DNA of 64,000 bases, from the NCBI GenBank assembly GCA_018266915.1, contig JAFDZM010000024.1, forward strand, positions 62,001 to 126,000. Reading direction: 5' to 3'. A program made the position numbers and the translations under genes. Position 1 is the stretch's first letter; each line of letters begins with the position of its first letter. This document shows positions 8,845-17,833 of the stretch, piece after piece. The DNA comes from Bacteroidota bacterium. Lineage in GTDB: Bacteria > Bacteroidota > Bacteroidia > Sphingobacteriales > Sphingobacteriaceae. Under the pieces are notes generated by a model. The model saw only the letters and a program-made list of their open reading frames with translations. It had not been told where the DNA came from and ran no database searches.

Positions 8845-10314
8845 ATGAACACCGAGAAAGACGAAAACTTAGACAAGTTATTCAAAAAGGGGCTGGAAGA
8901 CCCGGTTAGCGAACCTGCATTCAGAGAAGCGGACTGGGATGCTATGGAGCAGATGCTGGACAAAGGTAAAAAACGTTCTGGCATCATTTATCTGCTGCCA
9001 ATTATCAGCGGCATTGCAGCCATATTGCTGATATTTTTAGGGTACTTCTTCTTTAAAGGCAATGAAACAAAACCGGAAAAGAAAAACCAGGTTGCTGCTA
9101 CCCATTCAAATAAAAGCGAAGCTATAGATAAGGCGAAAAATAATACCGGTACAAACGGCGGGCCTGCCCGGCAAGTAGCAGATAGCGGCAAACAGCAAAA
9201 AACATCTGCTCAAGATGCTGCAACCGGGCTCGCTCAGGTGAGTCGCCCGGAAAGCGGCAAAACGTTCTTTCCCTTATCTTCGGGAAAGGTACGCCGTAGT
9301 ACCGGTAACAAAGGGCTGACTTTGGACGCAAATAATATCCCGAAGGTTTTACCAGGTAATGATGCCAATAACGATAAGATAGATTTAGCTACTCCCGATA
9401 GTAAAGCCAATCAGAAGAATGATGTTCTGGCTAACAACAAAACAGTTACCGGCGATAAAACAACACCAACAACGGCTGACAATAAAACCTCGTTAGGAAC
9501 AGCGGATGGTAAGGCAAATCAACAAGGTGATGTTTTAGCTAATAACGGTAATAATGCGCCAAAATCAATTGATAAGACATCACCAGGAACAGCAGATGGC
9601 AAAACATCATTGGGCACTGCTGACTCAAAAGGCGGTCAGAAAGTTATTGCATCCAATACAACCAAAACTTCTGTAAGCCGGAATTTGGGCAATAGGCCAA
9701 TATTTGCCTTAGGTGTTATTGCATCTTCTGATCTGAATGGTGTCAACTCAGCGTTCCAGCAGACTAAGATCGGCGGTAACTTTGGGGCAATGTTCTCCGT
9801 TACTTTCAAAAAATTGACTATCAGTACAGGGGCTCAATATGATATTAAACCGTATCTGACAAATTTTGATAACTATCACACTTCATATCAATTCCCGACA
9901 AACCCTAGCACTGTACAGGCTGATTGCCGCATGCTGGATATACCGCTTAATGTAAATTACCAGGTGTACCGCCAGAGGGCCAATTCCATTACCATCGGTA
10001 CCGGGCTGTCGTCTTATTTTATGCTGCGCGAGGACTACCAGTTCAATTATAATAATGGCAATAATGGCTATGGCGGCAGCACACCAACCGGCCCGCTCCA
10101 TTATACAGTAGTTAACAGAAATCATAACATCTTAAGTGTATTAAATCTTGATGCCACTTATACCCACCAAATCAATTCAAAATTCGGTGTAACAGTACAA
10201 CCGTATACCAAAGTTCCACTGTCTGATGTAGGTGCAAGCCAGGTAAGGCTGCAATCTACGGGCGTGGCTTTCGGTATCAACTGGAACATCAACGCATCTT
10301 CAAAACCAAAATAA
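8845..10314 (+). CDS. Membrane-anchored beta-barrel (PorT-like) protein with cytosolic N-terminus
   Basis: 489 residues. Residues 1-48 are charged and look cytosolic (PAFREADWDAMEQMLDK), followed by one membrane span (IIYLLPIISGIAAILLIFLG). A long Asn/Thr/Lys-rich linker (about 75-285) contains imperfect repeats of TSLGTADGK and related strings. The rest (about 290-489) is beta-rich and resembles OMP_b-brl outer membrane domains. No signal peptidase site is seen. The arrangement right after a sigma factor suggests a sensor spanning the periplasm, with the N-terminus in the place of an anti-sigma domain. That role is inferred; only the architecture is seen. Confidence 0.7.
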   Translation: MNTEKDENLDKLFKKGLEDPVSEPAFREADWDAMEQMLDKGKKRSGIIYLLPIISGIAAILLIFLGYFFFKGNETKPEKKNQVAATHSNKSEAIDKAKNNTGTNGGPARQVADSGKQQKTSAQDAATGLAQVSRPESGKTFFPLSSGKVRRSTGNKGLTLDANNIPKVLPGNDANNDKIDLATPDSKANQKNDVLANNKTVTGDKTTPTTADNKTSLGTADGKANQQGDVLANNGNNAPKSIDKTSPGTADGKTSLGTADSKGGQKVIASNTTKTSVSRNLGNRPIFALGVIASSDLNGVNSAFQQTKIGGNFGAMFSVTFKKLTISTGAQYDIKPYLTNFDNYHTSYQFPTNPSTVQADCRMLDIPLNVNYQVYRQRANSITIGTGLSSYFMLREDYQFNYNNGNNGYGGSTPTGPLHYTVVNRNHNILSVLNLDATYTHQINSKFGVTVQPYTKVPLSDVGASQVRLQSTGVAFGINWNINASSKPK

Positions 10315-10315
10315 A

Positions 10316-10876
10316 ATGAAACACATCTTATTATTTTTACTCGCCTGGGTAACGGTACACCAGGCGGGGCAGGATACCTATGTCTGTAAAAATGTAAAAA
10401 TCAACCTATATTCAAGTGCGCCGATAGAAGATATCGAGGCCAATTCAACCAATGGCGTATCGGTTTATAACTCCACAACGGGCGAGCTTGAATTCAGTCT
10501 GCCTATACGCAGTTTGCACTTCCCCAAGGCATTAATGGAGGAACACTTTAATGAGAACTACATGGAGAGCGATAAATTCCCTAAAGCCACATTTAAAGGG
10601 AAAATAGAGGAGCATCCCGATCTCACAAAAGATGGCTCTTACCCGGTAACCGTTACCGGCGACCTGACGGTTCATGGTGTTACACAAACGCGTACCATAA
10701 CAGGCAACCTTAAGGTAAGCGGCGGCGTAGTTACTATGATATCCGAATTTATGGTTAAGTGTGCCGATCATCGTATCGATATCCCGCAAATTGTATTTCA
10801 CCACATTGCCGAAAGCATACGCATCCGGGTGTCGGCAACCTATACAGCATTAAAAAACAATAACCCCTCAAAATAA
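10316..10876 (+). CDS. YceI-family periplasmic protein
   Basis: 186 residues with a hydrophobic N-terminus (MKHILLFLLAWVTVHQA) that suits export. The body shows YceI features: a lipocalin-like strand set including KFPKATFKGKI and VTGDLTVHGVTQTRTI, which is the central conserved block. YceI proteins bind polyisoprenoid or other amphiphilic ligands; the ligand here is unknown. It starts 1 bp after the stop codon of the beta-barrel gene and is followed 11 bp later by the DUF5777 gene. Confidence 0.85.
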   Translation: MKHILLFLLAWVTVHQAGQDTYVCKNVKINLYSSAPIEDIEANSTNGVSVYNSTTGELEFSLPIRSLHFPKALMEEHFNENYMESDKFPKATFKGKIEEHPDLTKDGSYPVTVTGDLTVHGVTQTRTITGNLKVSGGVVTMISEFMVKCADHRIDIPQIVFHHIAESIRIRVSATYTALKNNNPSK

Positions 10877-10887
10877 TCAACTCTGTC

Positions 10888-11832
10888 ATGAAAAGAATTA
10901 TTATAGCATTCACACTTTTAACTCTTGCTGCAGGCCTTAAAGCGCAGCAAATGGATACCACAAAAAAAGCCGGTGGAAAAACTTCATCAACGGACTCTCT
11001 ATTAAACTCGATGAGCAGTGATGACAAGCACCAGGACGTCATCGGCGCATTCAAGGCAACGCGTCTCATTTTATCGCCTACAACTACTACGGTGAAAAAG
11101 AATAACCTGAATTTTTTGGTTATTCACCGCTTTGGCGATATAGGTACCCCTGCCGGTGGGGGAAGAACTTTAATCGGTCTTGACGCAGTGAGCGACGTGT
11201 ATATTGGATTTGAATATGGCCTGTCGGATAATTTAAATATTGATTTTGGACGGAATACTATAGGCGGACTAATAGAACTGGGATTGAAATATGCGGTATT
11301 GCATCAAAAAATGGATGATAGCTCACCTATTGCCATTACTTTCTTAGGTGAATATGGGGTACGGCCTTATGGTAGCTTTTCAAGTTATTCCGCCCGGAAC
11401 TCTTATTTAGGGCAGGCAATAATTTCACGAAAATTTACGTCGGCATTGTCCCTGCAGGTATCACCGATATATGTGTATGACAACACAGCGCTACCTGATG
11501 TGGCCGGAAATGATAAAGGCTTTTTTGCCCTCTCGGGAGCGTTGCGCTATAAAGTAACCAAGCATATGAGCCTGATTGTTGATTACGAACATCCTTTTTC
11601 CAGCTTTAGAACAGGGGCCAACGGATTTTCAGACCCTCTAGGCTTTGGTATAGAGATTGAAACAGGTGGCCACGTGTTTACTTTGAACATTACTAACTCA
11701 CGTGCAGTTTCGGAAATCAACTCTTTAAGTAATACACAGTCAGATTATGGCAGAGGGCAATTCCGCATTGGCTTTACTATATCAAGAATGTTCGATTTTA
11801 ATCACCACGATAAAGGAAACGGCTACAAATAA
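10888..11832 (+). CDS. DUF5777-type outer membrane beta-barrel protein
   Basis: 314 residues with a Sec signal peptide ending GLKAQ. Conserved block LNFLVIHRFGDIG followed by GLDAVSDVYIGFEYGLSDNLNIDFGR is typical of DUF5777, an outer membrane barrel family of Bacteroidota. The alternating hydrophobic pattern and C-terminal aromatic region (FTISRMFDFN) suit a barrel. Function not established; co-location with YceI and a Rieske protein points to an envelope redox or lipid role (inference). Confidence 0.8.
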   Translation: MKRIIIAFTLLTLAAGLKAQQMDTTKKAGGKTSSTDSLLNSMSSDDKHQDVIGAFKATRLILSPTTTTVKKNNLNFLVIHRFGDIGTPAGGGRTLIGLDAVSDVYIGFEYGLSDNLNIDFGRNTIGGLIELGLKYAVLHQKMDDSSPIAITFLGEYGVRPYGSFSSYSARNSYLGQAIISRKFTSALSLQVSPIYVYDNTALPDVAGNDKGFFALSGALRYKVTKHMSLIVDYEHPFSSFRTGANGFSDPLGFGIEIETGGHVFTLNITNSRAVSEINSLSNTQSDYGRGQFRIGFTISRMFDFNHHDKGNGYK

Positions 11833-11853
11833 TAAAAAGCAATTATAATTAGT

Positions 11854-12300
11854 ATGGAACGTCAGGAATTTTTATCAAAACTGGGAATAGGTTTAGTAGC
11901 GGTATGCGCGGGATGTTCATTAGCATCTTGCGGCGGTAAGTCAAATAACCCAGGCCCGTCGGGCAGTACAACGCCCCCACCGGCTAAGGGAAGCGGCAAC
12001 TTGTTTTCTGCAGATTTAAATACGCAACTCATCAACATAGGCGATTCAATGATACAGCAAGGCGTCATATTGGTAAGGATCGCTGCAGGGAATACTGCCG
12101 ACGCTTTTACTGCAGTGCAGGTAGCCTGCACCCACCAGGGTAATAGTATAGGGTACAATACCGGTCAGGGTATATTTATTTGCCCGGCCCATGGCAGCGA
12201 GTTTAGCAAGACAGGTGCAGTAGTACAGGGACCTGCTGCTTTGCCTTTACAGAAATATACAGTAATCATCACTGGAAGTACGTTAACTGTATCTGCGTAA
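11854..12300 (+). CDS. Rieske [2Fe-2S] lipoprotein
   Basis: 148 residues. The cluster ligands are plain: CTHQG at about residues 91-95 and CPAHGSEF about 18 residues later, giving the C-x-H...C-x2-H Rieske pattern. The N-terminus MERQEFLSKLGIGLVAVCAG followed by SLASC is a lipoprotein-type signal, so it would be membrane-tethered on the periplasmic side. No cytochrome b gene is nearby, so it is unlikely to be a bc1 subunit; an electron carrier for an unknown partner is more likely. Last gene of the run, followed by a strong hairpin. Confidence 0.88.
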   Translation: MERQEFLSKLGIGLVAVCAGCSLASCGGKSNNPGPSGSTTPPPAKGSGNLFSADLNTQLINIGDSMIQQGVILVRIAAGNTADAFTAVQVACTHQGNSIGYNTGQGIFICPAHGSEFSKTGAVVQGPAALPLQKYTVIITGSTLTVSA

Positions 12301-12313
12301 TATTTTTGTTTTT

Positions 12314-12354
12314 AGATGTGAGATATGAGATGTTTGGTCTCATATCTCACATCT
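12314..12354. terminator. 17-bp perfect hairpin after the Rieske gene
   Basis: AGATGTGAGATATGAGA (12314-12330) pairs perfectly with 12338-12354 around a 7-nt loop (TGTTTGG), and TTTTT follows at 12361-12365 after a short gap. It can serve as terminator of the 8.2-12.3 kb run. The arm itself is built of 7-bp units (AGATGTG, AGATATG), so it may belong to an intergenic repeat family. Confidence 0.7.
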
Positions 12355-12483
12355 AATATCTTTTTATGCATACATACTAATTGGTCAGTTTTTAAAAATA
12401 CCGTGAAAACACGGTGTGTCAATTGAATCTTTATTAAGTATGTTGTATTACAATTGATGTTACTTTAAACCTTTATCTGATTA

Positions 12484-14046
12484 ATGAAAAAGAATTACAC
12501 TAAACCTTTAAATTTCAGACTTGTCATAGCTTTAATTTTAATCGGTGCTATTATCGTGATCCATAGCTGTAAAAAGGATACTCAAGAACAATCGCCGTCA
12601 AAATCAAATACATTGACTGATCCCGTAATAGATCAGGCAAGAAAATGGTATGATAGTGTTTACAAGGCAGTGACTAATAATTCAACGCTTGCGACACAAA
12701 GTGTTGGTCAAAAGCCATCTCACAATTGGAGCAAAAGATTTTTTCCCGATTGGATGCATGCAAAGACGTATACTATGTATGGAAATACCTGTATCGAAAT
12801 GCCAGCTATTCAAGTTGGAAATATGGCAATTTGTTTTTCAAAGCCCAAAGACAGCACTAAATTTGATTTCAGCAGATCAGGTTCGAAAACAAGTTTGCTA
12901 ATAGTAAAAGTTCAAAATACAATGAATATGTATGCTATGACGATAGTTGCGGATTCGTCGTATTTACAAGGGAATTATGATAAGCTGGCAAACAATACCT
13001 ACCAAAAGATAGATACTAACTTTACCGGAACTATTTTCTTTAACCAGATGGATGGAACTTTTGTAAACGGATGGATTTATAAAAGCGGTATTATCACCAG
13101 GCAGCTTTCTCCATCTACTGCTTATAGCGGACAAGTAATACAAAGTGTAAACGATGGTAAGTTGCATGTAGATGAAGAAATTCCCCCGGGATGCGGTGCA
13201 ATTGTTTCTGTAACTGTATATGAAGATTGTTATGATGACCTATGCTTTATTACAAGTGATGTTGGTGTTGAGGCAGATTGTCCGCCATCAAATGGCGGCG
13301 GTGCTGGAGGCGGCTCGGGAGGTACTGGTGGTGGCGGTGGGACATCACCTTGCACTGTTCCACCTGCAAATTCATCCGTACAATCAGTGGCAATAAATTC
13401 TTCTTCGTCCAGAGGATTTACGGTAAATGTGGCCATGCCTCCACCAGGAGGAGGTACAACACCATGTTCGACAACAACGCCGCCAAAGATTACGGATAGT
13501 GTTAAAAATCCATGTTTACATGCTATGGTGGAAGCGACAATATCCGCGAATGTAAAAAATCAAATAAATTCGTTAATTCAATCCGTTTTTGGCGGTTCAA
13601 CAACTATGAATTTAACCTTTATTGATACAAATACATTACCAGCTAATGCCGATGGTTACACAAATACTCAAGGAGGAATAGTTAATGGTAGTTTAAATGT
13701 TGAGATATTATTAGATAATAATCATTTACCAAACTATTCACAACAATATATAGCAAGAGTAATCATGCACGAAGCCCTTCATGCCTATTTGACATCTAAA
13801 GGAACCAGTGAGGATCAACAGCATGAAACAATTATGGTCAACTACGTCACCAAAATGGCTACATCATTACAACAAATGTTTCCTGGATTAAGCACTTCCG
13901 ATGCTCAAAACTTAGCTTTAGGAGGATTACAAGTATCACAAACATTTCACGATACTATTGAAAATGACATGAAATTGTCAGGTAGTTTTGTAGCTACGAA
14001 TTTGGCCTATTCGGTGGGCCCTAGTGGACTCAGATGTAATTTTTAA
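12484..14046 (+). CDS. Secreted lipoprotein with HEALH metallopeptidase-like domain
   Basis: 520 residues. Signal with hydrophobic core (LVIALILIGAIIVIHSC) and Cys-29 as likely lipidation site. Residues about 50-260 form an unrecognised domain with several Cys; a Gly-rich stretch (about 270-286) and a Pro/Thr-rich stretch (318-335) act as linkers. The C-terminal domain carries RVIMHEALHAYL with HEALH at about 429-433, the HExxH zinc motif, so a zinc peptidase is likely. I do not recognise the family. Base use is clearly more AT-rich than the genes before it, as in the next two genes, suggesting an accessory block. Confidence 0.65.
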   Translation: MKKNYTKPLNFRLVIALILIGAIIVIHSCKKDTQEQSPSKSNTLTDPVIDQARKWYDSVYKAVTNNSTLATQSVGQKPSHNWSKRFFPDWMHAKTYTMYGNTCIEMPAIQVGNMAICFSKPKDSTKFDFSRSGSKTSLLIVKVQNTMNMYAMTIVADSSYLQGNYDKLANNTYQKIDTNFTGTIFFNQMDGTFVNGWIYKSGIITRQLSPSTAYSGQVIQSVNDGKLHVDEEIPPGCGAIVSVTVYEDCYDDLCFITSDVGVEADCPPSNGGGAGGGSGGTGGGGGTSPCTVPPANSSVQSVAINSSSSRGFTVNVAMPPPGGGTTPCSTTTPPKITDSVKNPCLHAMVEATISANVKNQINSLIQSVFGGSTTMNLTFIDTNTLPANADGYTNTQGGIVNGSLNVEILLDNNHLPNYSQQYIARVIMHEALHAYLTSKGTSEDQQHETIMVNYVTKMATSLQQMFPGLSTSDAQNLALGGLQVSQTFHDTIENDMKLSGSFVATNLAYSVGPSGLRCNF

Positions 14047-14055
14047 ATTCAAAAG

Positions 14056-14580
14056 ATGAGAATACAGGTTTTTTTAGAAAAAGGTTTGATGTTAGGTATT
14101 TGTCTTTTGCTTTTTATTCCTGCAAAAGCACAACATTCAGGTAATGAAGAATCTTCATATGCTGACAGTTTAATGGGATCATTCCGTAACTCAATTTATA
14201 GTCGTATTTACAATCCTGCATTTTGGTCAAAAAGCACTAAGCCAGCATTCACCATGATAAAAATATCAATCGATATAAATGGTAAGGTGAGCAATATTAA
14301 ATTTTCAGATAGTGCAGATACATTGTTCCTTAAAACTTTTTTAAGTATGCCAAAACATTATAATGATATAGCAATACTTGAAAAATATGCCGCAATTAAG
14401 TCATACAAGAATGTGTCAATATTAGTACCTGTTAGTTACGAGCCCGGATACAATCCGAACCATAATTATTCTTATAGTAATTTACAATCTCTTATGAAAT
14501 TTGATAAGAAGGATTTGGTGGGTGAAGTAATAATAACTCCTCCAATTATAATTGGTGTTCTTAATGAGCATAATATGTGA
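14056..14580 (+). CDS. Small secreted protein, possibly TonB-C-like
   Basis: 174 residues with a clear signal peptide ending PAKAQ. The central stretch FTMIKISIDINGKVSNIKF resembles the strand-turn-strand of TonB C-terminal-like domains, but without a membrane anchor or Pro-rich linker, so the match is weak. It starts 9 bp after the metallopeptidase-like gene, so the two are probably co-transcribed. Function unknown. Confidence 0.6.
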   Translation: MRIQVFLEKGLMLGICLLLFIPAKAQHSGNEESSYADSLMGSFRNSIYSRIYNPAFWSKSTKPAFTMIKISIDINGKVSNIKFSDSADTLFLKTFLSMPKHYNDIAILEKYAAIKSYKNVSILVPVSYEPGYNPNHNYSYSNLQSLMKFDKKDLVGEVIITPPIIIGVLNEHNM

Positions 14581-14630
14581 GAGTTGGATCGCCTGCCTAG
14601 TAAACGAACTCTTAATGAAATGACCTGCCT

Positions 14631-15200
14631 ATGGTAAACCTTATGTTTTTAATTTCGTTTATAATTAGCTTCTCTTTAAGTGCTCAAACGGCGAATAACG
14701 ACCTTATTATCAACATTCGTGGGATAAGTATTTTTAGAGGAAATTATCTTCTAATTAATATTTATAAGCACCGTAATTCCATTAAAATATTATACGAGCT
14801 AAATGATAGTGTTAGTTACCAAATGATGCTTAACAATAAAAAATTTAACCGAACACAAAAAGGGACTGTCGGGATTAATAAAGATTCTGTAGATAAACGT
14901 TACAAACGAATTTATGGCGATGGCCCAAAATATAAGAAGGATAGTTTATTGATAAGTACCTACACATACCCATTATATACAAAATTGCTCAAAGAGATTA
15001 GCTCAACCAGCACACGCGATTTAGAAAATAAAGAAATAAATAGAAACGGAGTTACTATAGATGGAACTCATTTCTATTTTAACATTAAATCAGGGAAGAC
15101 GGAACGCAAAATATATGCAAATGCGCCGGATTCAATATCACAGCCTAAGCTTTATAAGCTTATTCATCAAACGTTATACCTATTTGAGAAGGATAAATGA
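14631..15200 (+). CDS. Hypothetical secreted protein
   Basis: 189 residues, signal-like N-terminus (MVNLMFLISFIISFSLSAQ). The body is Lys/Asn/Tyr-rich with no motif I recognise. It follows the preceding small secreted gene by 50 bp and shares its AT-rich base use. The 133 bp after it, up to the convergent LacI-type gene, show no further feature. Confidence 0.6.
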   Translation: MVNLMFLISFIISFSLSAQTANNDLIINIRGISIFRGNYLLINIYKHRNSIKILYELNDSVSYQMMLNNKKFNRTQKGTVGINKDSVDKRYKRIYGDGPKYKKDSLLISTYTYPLYTKLLKEISSTSTRDLENKEINRNGVTIDGTHFYFNIKSGKTERKIYANAPDSISQPKLYKLIHQTLYLFEKDK

Positions 15201-15333
15201 AGTTCTTTTCATGTAAGATACTACAAGGTTAAAAGCCTGGAAAATATCAAAGTCCGATTGATTATCAGGCTTTGCTGCTCTAACTGAAGACTTAGAGCTC
15301 GAATAGTCAAATTCTTATTTTTGTCCTCAGTTT

Positions 15334-16428
15334 TTATGCGATCTGTTTATGATCGTCATAAAGCAGGTCGTCGCAAGTATAATAGGACGCATTTTCTTTG
15401 GTCACTACATCCAGCGGAAGGTATTTCAGGGCGGGCACTTCTTTCTTAAACACCAGGTGGTTCACCAGTTGATGGATACCCCAATATCCCTGTCCTTTGG
15501 GATTTTGATTGATCAGGAAGCTAATGGCACCGCTGTTCAGGTAATTGATGTTTTTCGGGAGCAGATCATATCCCACCAATTTGATATGATTGATATCACG
15601 ATGAGCAAGACAGGCAGCTATTTCATATGATTTTGAAGTGGTTACATAAATGCATTTCAGGTCAGGCTCTTCATCGATGATATCGTATAATTGCTCTGCA
15701 AAGCCAGGCTGATCGGGATGGCTTAGTTCAGCTGTGATTACCTTATAGTTTTCGTCGGGGTCATTCTTTTGATAATAATCGCGTATGCCTTCTTCTTTTT
15801 TGGCAAGGTGCGCCGCATTTTTAATCTCCTCATCAATATGCAGTATCAGGATGGTGCATGGCTGAGGTTGCCCATAATGGATAAGCCTGCCCGCTAATAA
15901 GCCGCTTTGATAAGAATCCTGTCCCACATAGCTTAAAGCTCCTGATTCAGCAATATGCGTGTTGAACAATACGAAGGGGATATTCTTATCCTGCCATTCC
16001 ATAAAAAACGGCAACGTATCATGATAATAGATAGGAGAAAGAAATATGCCGTCAGGGTTCGATTCCGTTAGTTTTTTGGCTTGCTCAACATAGGAAGATA
16101 CCTCATACGGATTGAAGATATATTGATGAACATGAACGCCGTATTGTTTTACCGCATTCTCTGCTTTCTCAACACCCAATTGCGGTTCGCGCCAATAATT
16201 ATCACAGGCGGGGTCGGGGATCAGTGCTGCTATGTGGTATATTTTCTTTGACCCCAATGCCCGTGCAATAAGGTTGGGCTCATAGTTCATTTCGGCTAAT
16301 ATCTCCAGCACGCGTTTTTCCACATCAGGCGCCACGCGGCCACGGTTGTGCAGCACGCGGTCGACGGTACCGGTGGACACACCTGCCTTAAGGGCAATGT
16401 CCTTTATCCTTACACTGGCTTTCCTCAT
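15334..16428 (-). CDS. LacI-family transcriptional regulator
   Basis: 364 residues. The N-terminal helix-turn-helix (IKDIALKAGVSTGTVDRVLH, residues 8-27) and hinge (NLIARALGSKK) are typical of LacI/PurR regulators; residues about 65-350 form a periplasmic-binding-protein-like sugar sensor. The DNA-binding helix has TVDRVL in place of the usual TVSRVL, as in the subgroup with a sugar-binding Peripla_BP_4-like domain. No transporter or sugar enzyme is adjacent, so the effector cannot be guessed. Confidence 0.9.
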   Translation of the reverse strand: MRKASVRIKDIALKAGVSTGTVDRVLHNRGRVAPDVEKRVLEILAEMNYEPNLIARALGSKKIYHIAALIPDPACDNYWREPQLGVEKAENAVKQYGVHVHQYIFNPYEVSSYVEQAKKLTESNPDGIFLSPIYYHDTLPFFMEWQDKNIPFVLFNTHIAESGALSYVGQDSYQSGLLAGRLIHYGQPQPCTILILHIDEEIKNAAHLAKKEEGIRDYYQKNDPDENYKVITAELSHPDQPGFAEQLYDIIDEEPDLKCIYVTTSKSYEIAACLAHRDINHIKLVGYDLLPKNINYLNSGAISFLINQNPKGQGYWGIHQLVNHLVFKKEVPALKYLPLDVVTKENASYYTCDDLLYDDHKQIA

Positions 16429-16539
16429 AGAATGTAGGCCCTAAAAATAAATTTTTATTAAGATAAACTGTGTAATCCACTGTAAAATAGTACTTATTCG
16501 TCGGTAAATTCTGATTATCTTAGTTAAAATCAATACGAC

Positions 16540-16935
16540 ATGAGCAAGGCCGCAAAAACAGCAAAACCCTATGAATTTAACGATTATCTGTTAACCCAAC
16601 CAGCAGAATTCAGGTCATGCTTAACAGAACTGCGCAACCTGATCAAATCCATAACACCCCATGCCGAAGAAGTGTTTAGCTACCAGGTGCATTGTTTTAA
16701 GCATATCTATATGCTGGTAGGTATTGGTACAACCCGGGACTATTGCAGCTTGTATACCATGAGCAGCAAACTGGTGAAGCAAATAAAAGAAGAATTGAAA
16801 GGTTATAAAATGTCCGGTATGACCTTGCATTTTAAGCCAGATGAGCCCTTACCCGTTGACATTATCACCCGAATAGTTTTACTCCGCCTGCAGGAGAATG
16901 AGGTGATTGCGATAGGGAAGAAGAAGCTGAAATAA
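16540..16935 (+). CDS. DUF1801/YdhG-like protein
   Basis: 131 residues. The layout (DYLLTQPAEFRSCLTELRNLIKSITPHAEEVFSYQV, then a C-terminal LHFKPDEPLP) matches the DUF1801 (YdhG_co) fold, a small single-domain family sometimes called iron-chaperone-like. It stands alone, divergent from the LacI-type gene, and is followed by a REP-like element. Confidence 0.75.
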   Translation: MSKAAKTAKPYEFNDYLLTQPAEFRSCLTELRNLIKSITPHAEEVFSYQVHCFKHIYMLVGIGTTRDYCSLYTMSSKLVKQIKEELKGYKMSGMTLHFKPDEPLPVDIITRIVLLRLQENEVIAIGKKKLK

Positions 16936-16957
16936 TAGTACAAACAAAAAACAGACC

Positions 16958-17090
16958 CGTCATGGCGAGGAACGAAGCCATCTCTTTGCTATGCAGATCA
17001 GGGAGAAGGAATTTGTTGAAGAACGTTCAGCTAAAAATCACGTTTCATTGAATGTCCTATGTAGAGATTGCTTCGTTCCTCGCAATGACG
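16958..17090. repeat. REP-like palindromic element
   Basis: Inverted arms: CGTCATGGCGAGGAACGAAG at 16958 and its near reverse complement ending CGCAATGACG at 17090, with roughly 80 bp between. The arms match the outer arms of the element at 6967-7147. It lies between two convergent genes. Confidence 0.85.
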
Positions 17091-17171
17091 CGATTTTAAG
17101 ACATGGCCTAAAACAAAAATGGGTAAGACGATAAACCCATCTTACCCATAATAAACTATTCGATTACTTGT

Positions 17172-17702
17172 TTACTGCTTTTTAATCTCCACGCGGCGGT
17201 TTTTTATCCTGCCTTCTTCGGTGCTGTTATCTGCAACCGGGTTGGCCTCACCGTAACCCTTAGTAGTCAGATTGGCGCCATTCACGCCTGTATTTACCAG
17301 GTAAGTTTTTACCGAATTGGCGCGGTCAATTGATAACTGCATATTGTGCTCGTCGGTACCTTCCGCAGATGCATAGCCTTTCAGTATAAAAGTAGCTGAC
17401 GGGTCTTTTTTCATTTCAGCAGCAGCTTTATCCAGTATCGGGTACGATTCGGTTTTTAATATCCCTGAGTCGAATTCAAACTGGATATTGACAAAGTTAT
17501 AATCTGGCGGAGCCGGTGCCGGTGGCGGCGGGGCCGGAGTTTGTTGCGGTGGCGCAGCTTGCTGTACCGGGGCCGGGGCTTCAGTTGGCGGCGGATTTTC
17601 AGCCGGTGGTGCTATTACTTTCTTTTTTGCTTTGCAGGCCGACATCGAAATGGCGGCAACAAGGATGAGGACAAGGTAGAAATTAGATTTTAAAAATTTC
17701 AT
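17172..17702 (-). CDS. OmpA-family lipoprotein
   Basis: 176 residues. Lipobox MSAC at residues 20-23, a Pro/Ala-rich linker (about 30-65), then an OmpA C-terminal domain (about 70-176): VNIQFEFDSGIL, FILKGYASAEGTDEHN and RIKNRRVEI carry the conserved peptidoglycan-binding positions. It would tether the outer membrane to the cell wall. The gene stands alone with a 130-bp AT-rich upstream gap. Confidence 0.9.
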   Translation of the reverse strand: MKFLKSNFYLVLILVAAISMSACKAKKKVIAPPAENPPPTEAPAPVQQAAPPQQTPAPPPPAPAPPDYNFVNIQFEFDSGILKTESYPILDKAAAEMKKDPSATFILKGYASAEGTDEHNMQLSIDRANSVKTYLVNTGVNGANLTTKGYGEANPVADNSTEEGRIKNRRVEIKKQ

Positions 17703-17833
17703 GTCTGAAGATGTTGGTTAAAAATTGATTAAACGGCTTATTTTAAAGGTTATTGCCGAAGTTAAGTATCACTAAACGTTTTAAAACAATTTTTGCTCAA
17801 TAAGGTTTTAAAATTAAGCAACATATGCTAACC

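Noticed and set aside
13278..13499. Trp/Arg-rich plus-strand ORF within the metallopeptidase-like gene
   Set aside because: Another-frame reading of the Gly-rich linker.
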